In this document: positions 1-13,341 of the stretch, piece by piece | How the letters are laid out: each line of letters starts with the position of its first letter | Position numbering within the stretch: the stretch's first letter is position 1 | Assembly: GCF_001039355.2 (NCBI RefSeq) | Contig: NW_019775713.1 | Coordinates: 763,856 to 827,855 of the forward strand | Reading direction: 5' to 3' | Origin: Lingula anatina | Lineage: Eukaryota; Brachiopoda; Lingulata; Lingulida; Lingulidae | DNA length: 64,000 nt | The notes under the pieces: generated by a model | The model's input: only the letters and a program-made list of their open reading frames with translations | Told to the model about the DNA's origin: nothing | The model's database searches: none | Program-made: the position numbers and the translations under genes

Positions 1-2440
1 AATATTAGGCACCGGCCGATGTATTGACAAGAAAACGCCTTTAAACAAGTGTGCCTAATATCAAAATCGACATTTAACAAGCTGTTATGCTTAAACAGTG
101 GTGTTATTTAGCTTTATTTCCATTCAACCGGACAATAAATAATGTTGTTTAAAAAGTAACACCAAGCATTGAATTACCATTAAGGCGTGTAAAACATATA
201 CGTGTAGGCCTACATATCCATCTGGTGTTCGCTGATTTAATGATTTTTGTCCTTTGCAATCAAATACATTTCTCCCTCATTGCCTTGCGCTGCCAAGCAG
301 GATACTATGTCGAAAAGTATTCAGAATGCATTTTACAACGCAATTTAGCTTTCCTACATTTGAAAAAGCGACCATTGGTACATTGATAATTAACTGTAAA
401 TTCAACAAAGGTCATTTGAAGGTCAGCAGACATCACGTGGTCTAGCGTGCTTCAGCTTTGTAAATGTTTATGTAGGGTGTGGTGAAGCAAAAAAACTTAA
501 AACTTTATAGGCCAATAAGTTTTCCTTGATTTTACTCTGCGGGAGAGCGTTCACGTAGTGTTACATTACATCAAACCAATGTATACAGCGTATCCAGTGC
601 GTGTCTTTTACTTCCCGGTTTTAGCTTGCATATGACCCGTATATCAGTTAAGTCCAAACTGATATTATTCACCATAATTATGGTAGACATATATGAACCA
701 ATGTTCTTGTCAATACAAACTTGATGGAATGAATGATCAGTAACATGTACCCCCCGCTAGTAGGATATCACGAGACGAGTGCAGCACATGCTTAAAACGG
801 GTCATACATATGTATCATTCCACAAATATAGCGAACATTATTGAAGCACGTTAGTTACGCAGACATTTTGTGTAATATTTGTTTAACTGCTTTATATCAA
901 TTTAAAAGTTTTTTTTTCATACTGGGGGGAGGGGTCAAAAGACAAATAATATGTATTGCGTAAAACAGTTAAATAACAGGACTGCTGTCACCAACGCTGC
1001 TATATAGTCTTATTCTGGGGATACTATTTAAATGTATACGTATATATACTACAGGCGCTTACTAGTCTTGTAAAAAAAACTTAATACTGTTCATTAAGTA
1101 AGAGTTAAGAAATATTGTCGTCTTAAAATTCAGTGATTTATTATCTTCCGTATGGTACCATTTGCTGTGGAGTTCTTCCAAATCACTCATTTACTTTTTT
1201 ATAAGGTTTATATCATATTAATTATTATTAATTACTATTTAGCCAATTCATATACCTGTACATGTACATTATAAAATACCGATAAAACGGAAATTATAAT
1301 GACTAGGTTAATAAATTATAATGACAGATTTATAAAAATGAAGTAAGAACTGACTCAAATAAGAAGTTAAAAGTAATGTTTTTCATTTCACTTTTTTAAC
1401 AATTAAATCTCTATTTTATTCCACGCGGCGAATTTTTCGTCTCATTTAAACGCGATCTTCCTCTTTTGTTACTTGTACTAGCATAACGTCCTCAATCAAT
1501 CCCTTTTTATTTATCCGGAAAAACTCTTTCGGAAACCCATAGTGTTGACAGAGTATACAACCCATATATCATGTGTCTAATTCTACTGTCTTCCACGTCT
1601 TCAATGCCGAAAGGATATGGTGGTGTTTAGGGATGAGAAAAGTAGAAAATAAAGAAAAAAATGGATTCCTCTAATTTTTAAACACTGCTGTATGTATAGT
1701 TCGAATCACAGATAAACAGTTTTATCATAGATGGATATTGGAGGATATTGGGGTGGGGGGGGGGGAGTTAGATTATGTGGATTCAGCCCATTTGTTTTAA
1801 GAAAGGGACACAAAACCGCTTTGATGTCATAGATAACATGTACCCAGGTTATACACATACTGTATGTAATTCCTATTCTTTAAATTCGAATGCGCAGGCA
1901 AGTACTGCCCATAAATAACAAAACTGTGAAATTCGATCGAAAATTTGTCTTTAAATAGGATACTATCAACTCGGCTAATATTTATGCTTCCAGCGCCTGT
2001 TTTTCAACCAATTTTCTTTCGCATGGCCCCTTGTGCCATGTTGTGTCGCTACATCTTTGTTCGATGGCATTTTCTCGTGTTTTCATAAACAGTTGAGTAA
2101 CCAGTAAATGGTGGTATTATAAACAGTCTCAGAATGTGCTTTTACTGCTTTATCTCGGCAAAGCTTTTAGCTTGCCAGCTATCGAACAAAGTACGCACAC
2201 TTCACCCGACCATTGTAAATAGATGAGTGTTGAGAAAGTTAAAATGTAAAATTAGTACTTTATTGAAACCAGATCCTTTATGCAGCTGTAATGGGGTCTG
2301 AATTTAAGTTTGACACGTACATGTATAATGTACGTGTCTTTCTATCTAAATTTCTTTCACACACACATACACCTTCTTTGTCAACCCTACTTATCTCCCC
2401 TCCAACCCCATACCGCCATATGCCTACCCCCCTCTCTCTT

Positions 2441-2496
<56 letters not shown>

Positions 2497-2524
2497 CCCT
2501 CTCTCTCTCACTCTCTCTCTCTCA

Positions 2525-2559
<35 letters not shown>

Positions 2560-3497
2560 GCGCGCACATATCTCTCTATATACGCTTTACGTATATTAGT
2601 CTGACGGTATGTGCACTTGCACCACTCAGACAAGGAATTCCTGCACTACACTGGCTCCGTTCTACAGCTACGGCTACAGTCCAGTCGACTGTCTGACACG
2701 CACGTACTACGGTAATAACGTGGAGCACGTTTTCTGTATGTAGGCCTGCCTGCATGAAAAATTATGTTTCACTACGTCATCGGTGGCTTAAAAAACAAAC
2801 AACACTTAATGTAATATGTGGAGATAAATGCGTGTTTATCTGCAGACACAACTTCATCCCAGCTTTAGTGTCACTGACACATTTGGACATAAGGGCTTTA
2901 CTGGCTATATGTCCCATTGCAAAAACCGATCGAAATTAGATTAAATTATGTCGGCTTAAATGTACACTTTGTGATTATAAACTTTTTGCAATTAATTTTA
3001 TTCGTTTTCTGGTGTCCACTTTGTCAAATTTTTCGAATTTTTTATTTATGAAAAGTTATACTTTTTACATAGATTAGGGACAAAATTTAATAGCAACTGG
3101 TATCGCCATCTATTGGATGATTATTTCAATTGGAAGTGGACCAATAACAGACATTGCTTTATGCCATATAAGCCTTCCATAGCTGCTATGCATGCAGGTA
3201 GATAACAGAACCAAACCGAGTAAGGTAAGCTAGAGGAAGTATTAAGTATTGTGATTGGTTTCAAAGGAATATGCACACGCGTGGGTAATGGTAAATATGC
3301 ATATTTGGTGCATTTGCGAGTTTATGAGAAACATGTTGTGCCAGATAGCATGTCTACATTTTATCGTACATTTAGCGACGAACCACTCGTACGTCGAATA
3401 ATCGTTCAGTGAATAAAATTCTGCGTTTTCTTGTACGTTTTAACTCTTCTTTCCAGAAGAGGTTTATCTACCAGTTGTTTCCAAGTAAAACTGCAAA
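1..3497. other. upstream intergenic region without a recognisable gene
   Basis: No open frame here resembles a protein; the longest are translations of the microsatellite at 2431-2579. The DNA is AT-rich with a G-run near 1754-1767. The last 300 bases must hold the promoter and any 5' UTR of the TPR-TIR gene. A pyrimidine-rich tract ending in CAG near 3451 could be the acceptor of a non-coding 5' exon, and a possible donor (AAG|GTAAGC) lies near 3220. No TATA box was recognised. Confidence 0.5.
2431..2579. repeat. compound (TC)n/(AC)n microsatellite
   Basis: Uninterrupted CT/TC dinucleotides pass into about 18 AC units, then again TC and AC runs, ending in CG and TCTC units. Open frames on both strands across it are artefacts of the repeat. 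Confidence 0.95.
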
Positions 3498-6400
3498 ATG
3501 GAAGAAATTGAACCAGGTTAGTAACGTATCACATGTAGTTAACATTAATGGATCGCTGGAGGCTATATTCACGCAAAGTGTAACACAAATATGAATGGAA
3601 TAAACAAAGATAAGATTTTTTTTCTAGACGTGCAATCTGTATGCAATTTCAATGGGGGGGGGGGTTCTTTTGCTGAAAAAGTGGTCCTTTTACCATGTTA
3701 CCTTCGCGTACCTAGATTTTTTTTTCTAGAGGGGACCTTTTCCCAGCTAAGTAGGGGGTTCTTTGGAACCCAGCCCCCCCCCCCCCCCAAGTTACGGGCC
3801 TGTCTATACAGCAAAAGCATGGTACATGTTGTACTAAGTTCTTCGATATACCGCGGGTATAATCTAGACGCTAGGGGCTCTAATCCACCGTTGAAAGATT
3901 CTAGGTACGGTACGCGATTCCCGACTTGGGTTATGCCCGGAGAGAAGAGTAACGCAACACCACTGTTTAGTTACAAAAATCAAACTCGTTTATTGCCAGG
4001 TCGCAGCCTGATTTTATACCTAACTTTGCGTGACAGACTTGTATCTTTATTGAGACTTTACTATAATTAAAGGAGATAAGATAAGAAAAGAGATTAACTT
4101 TAGATAAGAGCTATAAACTTCTATTGACACGTATTACGAGTCGCGCGCTCAAGCCCACAAACTCAGATTGAATAAATTACTAGTCTGAACAATGTACACC
4201 TACAAAGAACTGTTTCTACTTCAGCAGAGAATGAAAGAAATTCACAAACATTGGCTGGACGACTAATAAACCACTGAACAAGCCCAAGTTAGCATCAAAT
4301 GTAAATACCACATGGGCAACGCAAGCAGCAATATAAATTCCAGGCTAGACATGTAGTTGATCCGTGCAATTAATACAATATGAATAGTGAGTCGCCATAT
4401 AGAGCAATTTGCGTTATATTTAGGTCACATCGAAAATGAAACTGTTAACCTGAGACAGTTAGCTGAATCAGGATTCTTATCTTTTGAACTTTGATGTTAA
4501 GTATTTCAAAGATCAAAGCTAAGGCTCCTGTTATCCTTCACATGTTGAAGATTAATGATGACGCTTAGTTGAAGTAAGTGACTTGAAATTGAGGGCTTAC
4601 GTCATTTAATGATGGTCAATAAATATCGCTTCAGAGGCGCTCTACTTTCCCCACCTTTAATGATTATGTGTTTTCGCACCATCAAAACCGCAGCTAGAAT
4701 TTGACGACTCCCGCTTTCGCCATACCAAAAGCACAATCATCTAACTAACAAATTATTCATAAGTCGATATGTGCAGATTATAAATGGAGTTAATACACAA
4801 GTACGTCTAATGGTAATACAACCTTACATTCCTATAACCAGTAATTTCAATGTTCGGGGGAGGAGGAGTCTTTTCTGAAAGTGTGAACCTTAACTTTTTG
4901 TCCTCGTTATCTACATACTCAACCTGAGAAATGGCATTGATTCTAGGTCAATTTTTGATTTATAGTGGACTTATTCTGGCCAAAAGAGCAGCTCTTCTTA
5001 AATGCCCCCCCCCCCCCCACCGCGCCTCCGACCTTCTTCCTTCCTACGAACCTGTTATAAGTTTATCAATGGCGGGAAAAGAGAGATACGGTGTGGACCC
5101 CCCCCCTTCGCCAGGGTCATTGGTCTTTAAAATCTCTTAATATCGGTCATTCCACTGTTAACACGTACTCTGTACAAGTGACTTCTTGAGTTCAGCCGCG
5201 TTCATTTGTTGCGTCCCTTTCTGTAACAGTTATTTGCACAAACAAAAGTGAGACAATCCTACTAGTTCAGTTTTTTTTTCTTTTTTAGGAATTCGGAAGC
5301 CTATACTGTTAACTGAATAAACAGTGTGTGTATCATGTTAAATTTTCCACTCCTGCTCTCTGCGTCTTTGACACTAACCGGGATGTTAACGCCAAAAGAC
5401 GCAATTAGCGGAATTTCCCGATGTCCTTAAACGTTTGATCGTACTTCCATTACTTGCTATACCAATAAGTTCTAAATCCACATACCTGGCCCTACCTGTA
5501 AATGCATCGCCGTCTCTCTGTCTATACATTCTTTTTCATTGTTTTTTTTTTCTTTTTCTATCGCGCCTTGAATATTGATTCCAATCAGGAAAAAAAAAAA
5601 AAAAAACGAGCGATAATCAGAGAACGATTTACTGGCAGGATCGGCTGTAATTTCAATAGGACGTATGCTAAGACACTTCATAGTATATTACCACTTCAAC
5701 ACAATTACTTATTTGGACCAGCTTCTCTAACACATTTGCGTTAAAATGCAGGGCAGATAATTTATAAAGTTTTAAAAGTCAGGACCCATTTGGCTTTTAT
5801 TGACATCCATGAAGCACATCCTTAAAAAAAAAAGAAGCACATCCTACTTGTGATTATATATTCAGTGAGTTATGGAGGATATATAAATATATATTAATAG
5901 GATAAGGAATATTGTATAATGATCTCTTATCTCAACATGGTCGACCTGGTTTTAATTCTTCCTCATTATGTAATTTTTTATAACAATCTGAATTCTTATT
6001 TACTAGTAAAGATGTGCAGTCATGTAAAATAATATCAGCTTCGTAATGTCATTTTACCATACCAAAAGCGCTAAACAATAACATATAACAACCACTATTT
6101 AAAACGGTTAAAAGCTGTCATCTGATGATTTGTAAACAAAAGCACATAGGACTAAATATGGGACAAACAAAGTCTCGCACAAAACTACATAATGAATTAA
6201 AGTGTTAACTATCTCTGAGTTCGGAATGCAGTCTTACTATTTATCTGTTTGTTTCATCTTATTATTTTTTTTCATCATTCATATAATTTTCTCGTGGATA
6301 TTATGTATTATGTATTGTGCTACTTTATTACTACTTGTAATGGAACTTTTTATATTAATGAAATAACACTTTTTATAAAGCTCAAAACGCAATCCGCAAT

Positions 6401-9400
6401 TCCGTGGTTCGTGTCAGCTTTACCTTAAGTCTCTTAAAGAAAACCCAAGGTCACATAACAAGTCTGGGGATTATATTTGTGAACTGAACAAACTATTGTT
6501 TTATCTCATAATTTTTTCTTGGCAGGGTTTCATATTCTGAACCTCAAAGTCAACCCAAAGACCAACAAGCAACACTTGAAATACAAGAAGAGCATCCACA
6601 ACTACATGCGGCTGTTGCAGACCGGGGCCCACAGAAGTGTCATGCTGAACTTAAAGGGGGTATTCGAGTACCAGGACGGCGCCATAGAAAAGAGCGTGAA
6701 AACATTTGAAGAGGTCCTAGATATTGATGCCGAGAATCTCAACGCCCTAGCCAATTTGGGGTTCATCTTCAGCGAGGTTTTGTTTTCCAGCGAGGCAGGG
6801 AAGTACGCAAAACGGCTCGAAGAGTGTAAGCCAAAGGTGACCAGCCGGGCAAGATGCCTGTTCGAGCAAGGCTATATGCTGGCTTACGACGTGTTCGTCG
6901 AGGCCAGACAAGACGTGAGCGGACAAGCCAACATCCGCGCTCAAAAATTTTACATGACGGCTCTCAAGATTGTGGATGACAACTTTGAGGCTTTTGAGTA
7001 CAGTGAAGTTTTAGAATGGTGCAAAGACATCGCTTGCAATCTAGGACATATAAGTAGACATCCAATTGCGCGATCTCAGTTAGGGATAGATTATGAAATA
7101 GCGTTTTCGTTAATCGTCAAATTCTTCTTTGCTGTCACTTGTATCGCAGATACCAATTATCAAGCTCAAGCGTGGATGCAGCTGGGAAAGGTTCTGGGAG
7201 GGAAATATTTTGCGTTACTCAAAGGAAGAAAAAACAAATATAGGTATGACATAAAACCTTCACAAAGATCACATGATGCAGGTCAAAGTCAACAAAGTCA
7301 ACGACACTCCGACAACGAGACAGAACAAAATCATTTCGTGGATTTCTTGGAAAGTTTCTGGGAAAGGAGACTATCTGAGAATGTTTTGAAAGATTTGAAA
7401 GAAGAAGCGAGCCCGATGGGCGAACCAAGTTCTTCGGACCACAGTTCACTCCCTATCAAAGTTCCTGCAGTTGTGAAAGAGCTTCATATCCACGGTGTTC
7501 ATAAAGAAAATTTTGCTTCCCCAGAAGAATGTCTTGCTCACGCTGAAAAGTGTTACAGACTCGCGAATGAGCTTACCCCAAACAGAACCGACATTTTGAA
7601 CCGATATGCTTACTTTCTGTGGAGAAAGGGCGACGAGAAAAGCAGAGAGAAAGCGGAACAACTTCACAAAAAGTCCATTGAATTGGACTCATCGGAAAGC
7701 AACTGGTATGCCTTCAAGTCCATGGGGGATAATCTGCGACTGTTGTACAAAAACCAGTGGTATCAGGCCGAGAAAAGCAACGAAGGCAGAAGAGGGGAAG
7801 TTTTGAATTGGGCGCTGGCACAAAAGGCAAAGAAGAAAATCAAAATGGCCGTCTGTCTTAACCCGACTCCAACCGATTTTGCAAATCTGGCCGAGATGTA
7901 CCACTTTCTCGGCATAGATATTAACCGTCGAGTCGTCAATGAGAAGATGATGAGAAAATCTCTCTTTCAGTTCAAATATGCCGTGGAACACATGGAGGGT
8001 GAGAAGTGCCCGGATATACATCAAAGAAGAGGAAAATGTCTTCAAGATCTTGGTCAGGATCGAAGCGCAATTGAAAGTTTCAAGAACGCCGTCTATACCC
8101 AACAAGCCAACAGCACATTTCTTTTCAGTTTTGTACAGTTGGTTAACTTGCTGATGGATAAATATGAAGCATGCGTACAAGAGCGAGACGGCAAGAAAGG
8201 GAAGAAATACTTAGGTGAATTGAAGTATTGTTTTATCACAGCTTATTCAAAATTTAAACTAACAAACTTGCAAAAGGAGGTAACATTGCTTTGGGATCCT
8301 TTCTCCGGAAATCCAACCAGTCCGACGGTTTTGAAAAGTCTCGTTGGAGAATTGATGAAGAGTGAGCGAGGGATGGAGAGAAATGCAGCTATATTTTTGA
8401 CGGAAGTACTTAAGACTTTCCTGGCAGACGTCACCGCGCAAGAAGAGCTCTCAGATGTCGAAAAATTGGAGAATTTAAAAGATTTTCTGGATTTGACGAA
8501 AAACAGCCTCTCAGAAAAGGTAATTTTTCTTTCAATGCGAATTTTATTAAGGAAATATTTTTTTAATGTAGTCTTTGTCTTTATTTATTTATCTTAGTTA
8601 TACATCTGAGAAAAATTCCCTTAGAGGTAAGACATACAACATTGCAGTTTGAATTTTGTTTATGTTTTTTATAATTCTTCTCTTGAAGTCTTTCAAATAT
8701 TATCAGTTGAGATCTTGTTTAATGGTAATGTTCTGTAAGATTTTACCAGTGAGTCTCATAGTATAGCACCCTATTATTACAGAGTGAGAAGGGGGCAGCG
8801 AAACCGACAGAAGAACAAAAGCCAAGTTCCTTAGGCACTTCAAACCCTATAAAACCCCGTGAATCGGGAGATGATGATAGAGATCTGGTCGATGAAACAA
8901 AGAGAGCCTATAAAATGCAAACTTTGCAGTCCGTTGCTATGGAAGCAAAGATTACACCAAGTCAATATATCGGTGTCAACCAGGAAACCGAACGAGGTAA
9001 ATCATTCTTAAATGATTGTAGACCAGATAACAATATGCAGGATGATTTACATCTTTATTCTATTTGAGATTAATTTTCTTTATCATAATACTTAAATATT
9101 TTATTTGATGATATTATTATTATTATAATTATTACTTTTGCCCTCCAAATTTTATACAGGGCATTCATGACCTTTATTTGTATGACCTTGAACCAGTCAG
9201 GGATTTAAGATTCTATACTAACATTTTTTCTGCAATTTAGCTGTTACTAGAAGAAATGATCCACAGCAATCCACCGCCCTTCTCACAAATGAGCTCTCAG
9301 TCTGTGATTCAATCACTGTCCCTGCCGAAATCAGCTACAGCATCCCCGACCAACCCGCACAGGCAAGAAACGCCGAACTTGAGAATGACTTCTACGTAGT

Positions 9401-9788
9401 GTATGCTGACGGCGACCGAGACTGGGTCTGTTACCATCTGCTCACAACGCTGGAAGTATCCCTGAAGTTCAGAGGGTGTCTCCGCGACAGGGATTTTCTT
9501 CCTGGGAGTAAGGTGTTGGAAAATATTACAGCAGGAATGGCAAACAGCATGAAGACCATTGTAGTGATATCCCACGAAGCTGTAGGGGACTCTAACTGGC
9601 AATACGAGCTACATCAGGCTGTTTATGAGGGACTGACAAGAAAGGCTTCGTATGTGATACCTATTGTGAGAGAAACCAAGGGGCAAGGAGAGCCCTCTAT
9701 CCCCAAAGAGCTTCAGGTTTATGTTCCAAGTAGGCGACCTACTAAAGACCATGATTGGCACAAGATAGAGTGTTCTTTGTTGGAATGA
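3498..9788 (+). CDS. TTC22-like tetratricopeptide-repeat protein with C-terminal TIR domain (4 exons)
   Basis: Exons: 3498-3516, 6526-8519, 8783-8996, 9241-9788, totalling 2775 nt for 924 residues. All junctions are GT...AG and the phases 1/0/1 fit. The 19-base first exon (MEEIEP plus one base) is inferred from an ATG followed by a donor of the right phase; if wrong, the first in-frame ATG in exon 2 is at 6606. Residues about 44-94, 339-375 and 500-533 are TPR-like helical hairpins in a TTC22-like arrangement. Exon 3 (672-742) is a polar linker. Residues about 792-920 form a TIR domain: box 1 FYVVYADGDRDWV, BB loop RDRDFLPG at 824-831, and WQYE at 862-865, closest to the Toll/MyD88 type. There is no signal peptide or membrane helix, so it is probably cytosolic. 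Family knowledge suggests innate-immune signalling; the partner is unknown. An ATTAAA at 10168 and AATAAA at 10460 are possible polyadenylation signals. Confidence 0.85.
3627..3802. mobile_element. degraded copy of the CAGGCCCGTAGCC-type MITE
   Basis: This stretch in intron 1 of the TPR-TIR gene has the G-run, the AAGTGGxCCTTTTACC segment, the GGACCTTTTCCCAGC segment, a C-run and the GTTACGGGCCTG right end seen in the intact element at 16249-16421. The left terminal repeat has decayed. A more diverged relative, with similar G-rich and C-rich blocks, lies at about 4846-5030. The remainder of intron 1 (3.0 kb) shows only homopolymer runs. Confidence 0.6.
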
Positions 9789-11029
9789 TCGATACATAGT
9801 TTAGGCCTTTGTGAAAGAAACTGACATTTTTGTTGAGGCTGACCAACTGTGCTAAGTGATGTTGGTGACTTTGTGAAATCAAATTTATGCCTAGATGTAA
9901 AATAATGGACGGTGGGTTTGTGAACAAAACAGGTCATTGTCACGATCTTGCCATGGCCAGAAATGCGCAGCATTCACGCGATACGCGAGGGCGCTACAGT
10001 AGGGCTTCACGTGACTCAACTAGCCAATCACAGCACAACAATGGCATCGCACACAGACTCTGTGATAAGTGCTCAGCCCATTGTCAAGTAGTGTTAGTTC
10101 ATGGTAACAAGCGTCTGACATGAGTAGAGAAGTTCATTGTAAAATATATTGTTCTTATTGTTACATTATTAAAATTAACTCTGTATCCAAGTAGTAACTA
10201 TACTGTACCAAGTCAGGTGCTGATGATGTGCAGAAGTCATATATTCCAGAATAAGCCATTACCACTAATTTATAACTTTAATTTTGTTTAATATGTTATT
10301 CATGAAAATGAAAGATTATTTTAATTTGTTAAATTGTGATCTTATTCTTTTTATATTCAAACAATTGAATAATGTGGGTAAAATTTGTCTTCCACTTCTT
10401 ATTTGCATTTATCCTTTACTACAAGATTATTTTGGAACAGTTGCAGCATAAAAATTTAAAATAAATAGCAATCTGAAAGAAGAATTTTGCATTATTATTA
10501 AATGATGATAGGAATTTTGGATTAAGAGATTAGTTAAATACTGAGTAGTGATATTGTCAGTCAATTTATGTAGAATCTGATAATATGATTGAAAATACTG
10601 ATTGAATTCTTGGCCTTGCACTGGGCAGTTTCACATTTGTGCCAAGTGCTTTTTTGGACTCCACTGTACAGTGGTAAAAGTTCTTCAGTTGCCATGAAAG
10701 TTTTTAATTAGACTCTGTATTGTGCTGCTATCTGCTGGTGCTATCGGCAACGAATTAGTTTGCCTTTGTTTCTGAGTGAATCTAAAATCACTATTTCTGA
10801 AAATATGTGCGTTTTGCTGAGGGTAGGATAGGCAATACACGGCAAACTTCTTAGTACGTGTGTACAACAGAATTTTTTTTAAAACCCTATTGATATTTGG
10901 TCAGGAGTTGCTTGAAGCATAGCACAGCGTTGCTGTCTATCGGCATCAGGCCGTTAGTTTGTCAATTATCACGAATTACCCACGAATCGCGAACCCATTC
11001 ATTTTCCTATGGCAATCTAGCAACTCATT

Positions 11030-11070
11030 AAAAGTGCACGCATGCGCAGTGGGCTAAGGGTGACGTCATG
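11030..11070. promoter_or_regulatory. paired NRF1-like and CRE motifs
   Basis: ACGCATGCGC at 11038-11047 resembles the palindromic NRF1 core and TGACGTCA at 11061-11068 is a perfect CRE, 13 bases apart in a locally GC-rich stretch. The pairing is typical of TATA-less promoters, but no first exon is apparent on either side. Confidence 0.3.
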
Positions 11071-11588
11071 CAGTGCATTTCTGGGGATGTGACTGATACT
11101 GCAAAAATGTATCCCCATTTCTTAGAAGCAAACAGACATGCATGTACAGTGTACTAGCAAATGTGTTCAGTATGCTGTTGATCAAGTTTTATTATTATTA
11201 AACCAAGTTATTCCTGACCTGCTATATTTCTGTCAGATTACAATATTGTCCTTGTCGTGGGCGCCAGATTAAATGTCTTGCCGTACCGCCCTTTTTTTTT
11301 TTCAAAACAATTGTCACGTGATGTCTCGCTGTAATTGCTTCCGAGAACGTGCAGGATGCCGTAAGATACAGCTTCAGAATCAATGATATTTAACAATAAA
11401 TGATTTTTTTCATGAAAGTTTTCTCGGCTTGTGACTTCGTGGGGCAAGTCCCTGGAGGAAAGGCCTGGGGAAAGTGCCACTCAAAGTCAGGGCGATCGGT
11501 ATCGTCATATGTAGACAGGCCACATGTAGCTGCACGTACATGTATTCAAACATGTTTTTAAAATCCATTTTTTAAAAATATTTTTATA

Positions 11589-11677
11589 TTTAGCTGTTAC
11601 CAGAAGAAATGATCCACAGAAATCCACCGCCCTTCTCACAAATGAGCCCCCAGTCTGCGATTCTGGGTCTGTTACCT
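11589..11677 (+). pseudogene. duplicated, internally deleted fragment of the TIR exon
   Basis: The acceptor TTTAG plus about 70 bases matches the start of the last TPR-TIR exon (9236-9307) with a handful of substitutions. It then jumps to a segment matching 9421-9434 (CTGGGTCTGTTACC), deleting roughly 110 bases. Intron sequence before the acceptor was copied too, so the copy arose at DNA level and not through mRNA. It cannot encode a TIR domain. Confidence 0.75.
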
Positions 11678-12179
11678 AGAAAAGTGACCCTTTGTCAGTT
11701 TTATGACCCAGCTACCCTGGGTCAGTAAAATTGACAAAGTTGGAAATTTTACAGGGTAATTTGTTGGAACACTAAAATAATTATCAGTAAACCCAGTAAA
11801 GACGACAGACAGATTTTCGTGCCATTACTAATCACCTGCCTGTCATGGTCGACATATACTGACTACAGGGCAACTTCAGACTGTAAACAAGCCAATGGGT
11901 TAAACTTTTGACTTAAAAGTACCTTAGCGACCCGCTTAAAACGTGAGATCTAGCTTAAAAGATTAGCCTCGAAGTCGCAGATGCATGCAGCACCCTGCAT
12001 TTCAGAGTACTGTTTGCACGTTGAAGTTTCTGGCGATTCCTGCAAAAAAGTTTTTCCCACCTAACGCACGTTTTCTAGTTTCGTATGACATGCAGTACCG
12101 ACAGCCTTGTTATGGGTAATTTTAAAAATTTAAAAACTAATTCCATTATTATATGCCTACCTCAAACAAGTTAAAGAGT

Positions 12180-12725
12180 CACATAGGAGGGAGGGGAAAT
12201 GCTGTAAAGAAATACATAGAGGAATATTAATTGCTAATCCAAGGTTCAGTCAGATGAAAAACATTTTGAAATCACGTAATATCACCCTTAAAACAAGAAT
12301 GGGACTTGTGAAATGCTATGCAGTACGGCACTTCCTTTACTTCTATAAAATGTGGGATTTGAACGCAGAGGTGTTAAAAAACTAAAAGCGTTTGCGATGT
12401 GGATATTTCGATGGCTGGGGCATATACCTTAAACTGAAAAACTATCAAATGAGAGAGTTCTTCAGAAACTGAAAGATCAGAGATGGCTGTTGAAAGACAT
12501 AGGGCACCGAAAGCTTCGTTATTTCGGGCATATATAAGGCTTTATCCCATTAAAAATGTTCTCCAAGTTGACCCCAGCGGAAGACAGGCCCGGACGCTCA
12601 AGACGTATTTGGATTAAGTAACGTCAAGCAGTGCAGGGCAGGTTAAACAGCCAACAACTGTGCAGAAACATATCGTGACAGAAGGGCTTGGCGTTCCATC
12701 GTCGTCAACGCTTCGACCAAGCACC
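12180..12725 (+). mobile_element. LINE (RTE/Jockey-like) reverse-transcriptase C-terminal relic
   Basis: Translation in shifting frames gives the conserved tail of non-LTR ORF2 proteins. Its pieces are a GKCxKEIxRRI-like start, then NPRFSQMKNIL, TRMGLVKCY, LYFYKMWDLNAEVLK, a FGHI-like motif and DRRAWRSIVVNAS at about 12680-12715. Several in-frame stops and frameshifts show it is dead. The 5' part of the element was not recognised. Confidence 0.75.
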
Positions 12726-13341
12726 TGATTGATCGAGGTCTATTATATTGTATATCGAACATAGGACAAGACGCAAGACACATGCGTTTGTAACTGAATC
12801 AATAGCAAGCATATCACTGTACACCAGTGGTATCACATCTGCCATTTAATCAAACACGGTTAGCTACATGAAAGATAATCTTGACTGCACCTTCCGGGGT
12901 AATCTCTGTCTTGAATCAAATTCAAAGTCACGGATGGTGACTCAAGATCGCTCAAAGCCCATTCGCTTACTGCAAATTACATTAGGGAACGTACAGTTGT
13001 AGGCAATATCTTGCTTTTAACGCTGCGAAGCGTTTTCCTAGATCTAGAGTAAAATTTTAGATTCCTTAAGGCTTATCCGCGAATATAGGTAGGGTACCAA
13101 GTCTTCCCTTGCTTGTTTCTAGTCCCGTACCTCTCTTCCCTGCAAACACACACACAAACTTACGTACTCTCGCACACTCGAATTTTCACACACGTTACAA
13201 AATATGTCAAGCTGTGACGGTTGCCTTTGACAACTGGGCTCCGTTTCACCCAATTCCAGATCTAGAAGATTCAGGTATCGACTTAGTTTGTATTTCGTAT
13301 CACATACTGCGTAGATAAGATAACGTCTATCATGCAGCCTC

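Larger units (their letters stand above)
9789..13340. other. intergenic region between TPR-TIR gene and hydrolase array
   Basis: It begins with the 3' UTR of the TPR-TIR gene. It then holds a CRE/NRF1-like GC-richer patch near 11030-11070, a broken duplicate of the TIR exon (11589-11677) and a LINE relic (12180-12725). No intact gene was found. Confidence 0.5.

Noticed and set aside
2278-2696. Open frames of 93-128 codons on both strands
   Set aside because: They are translations of the dinucleotide microsatellite (runs of Cys-Val, Thr-His, Leu-Ser).
3591-4070. 159-codon frame
   Set aside because: It crosses a degraded MITE with G and C runs and has no protein-like features.
6519-6527. TTG start at 6519 for the TPR frame
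   Set aside because: It lies upstream of the acceptor TTGGCAG, within the intron; the frame is entered by splicing at 6526.
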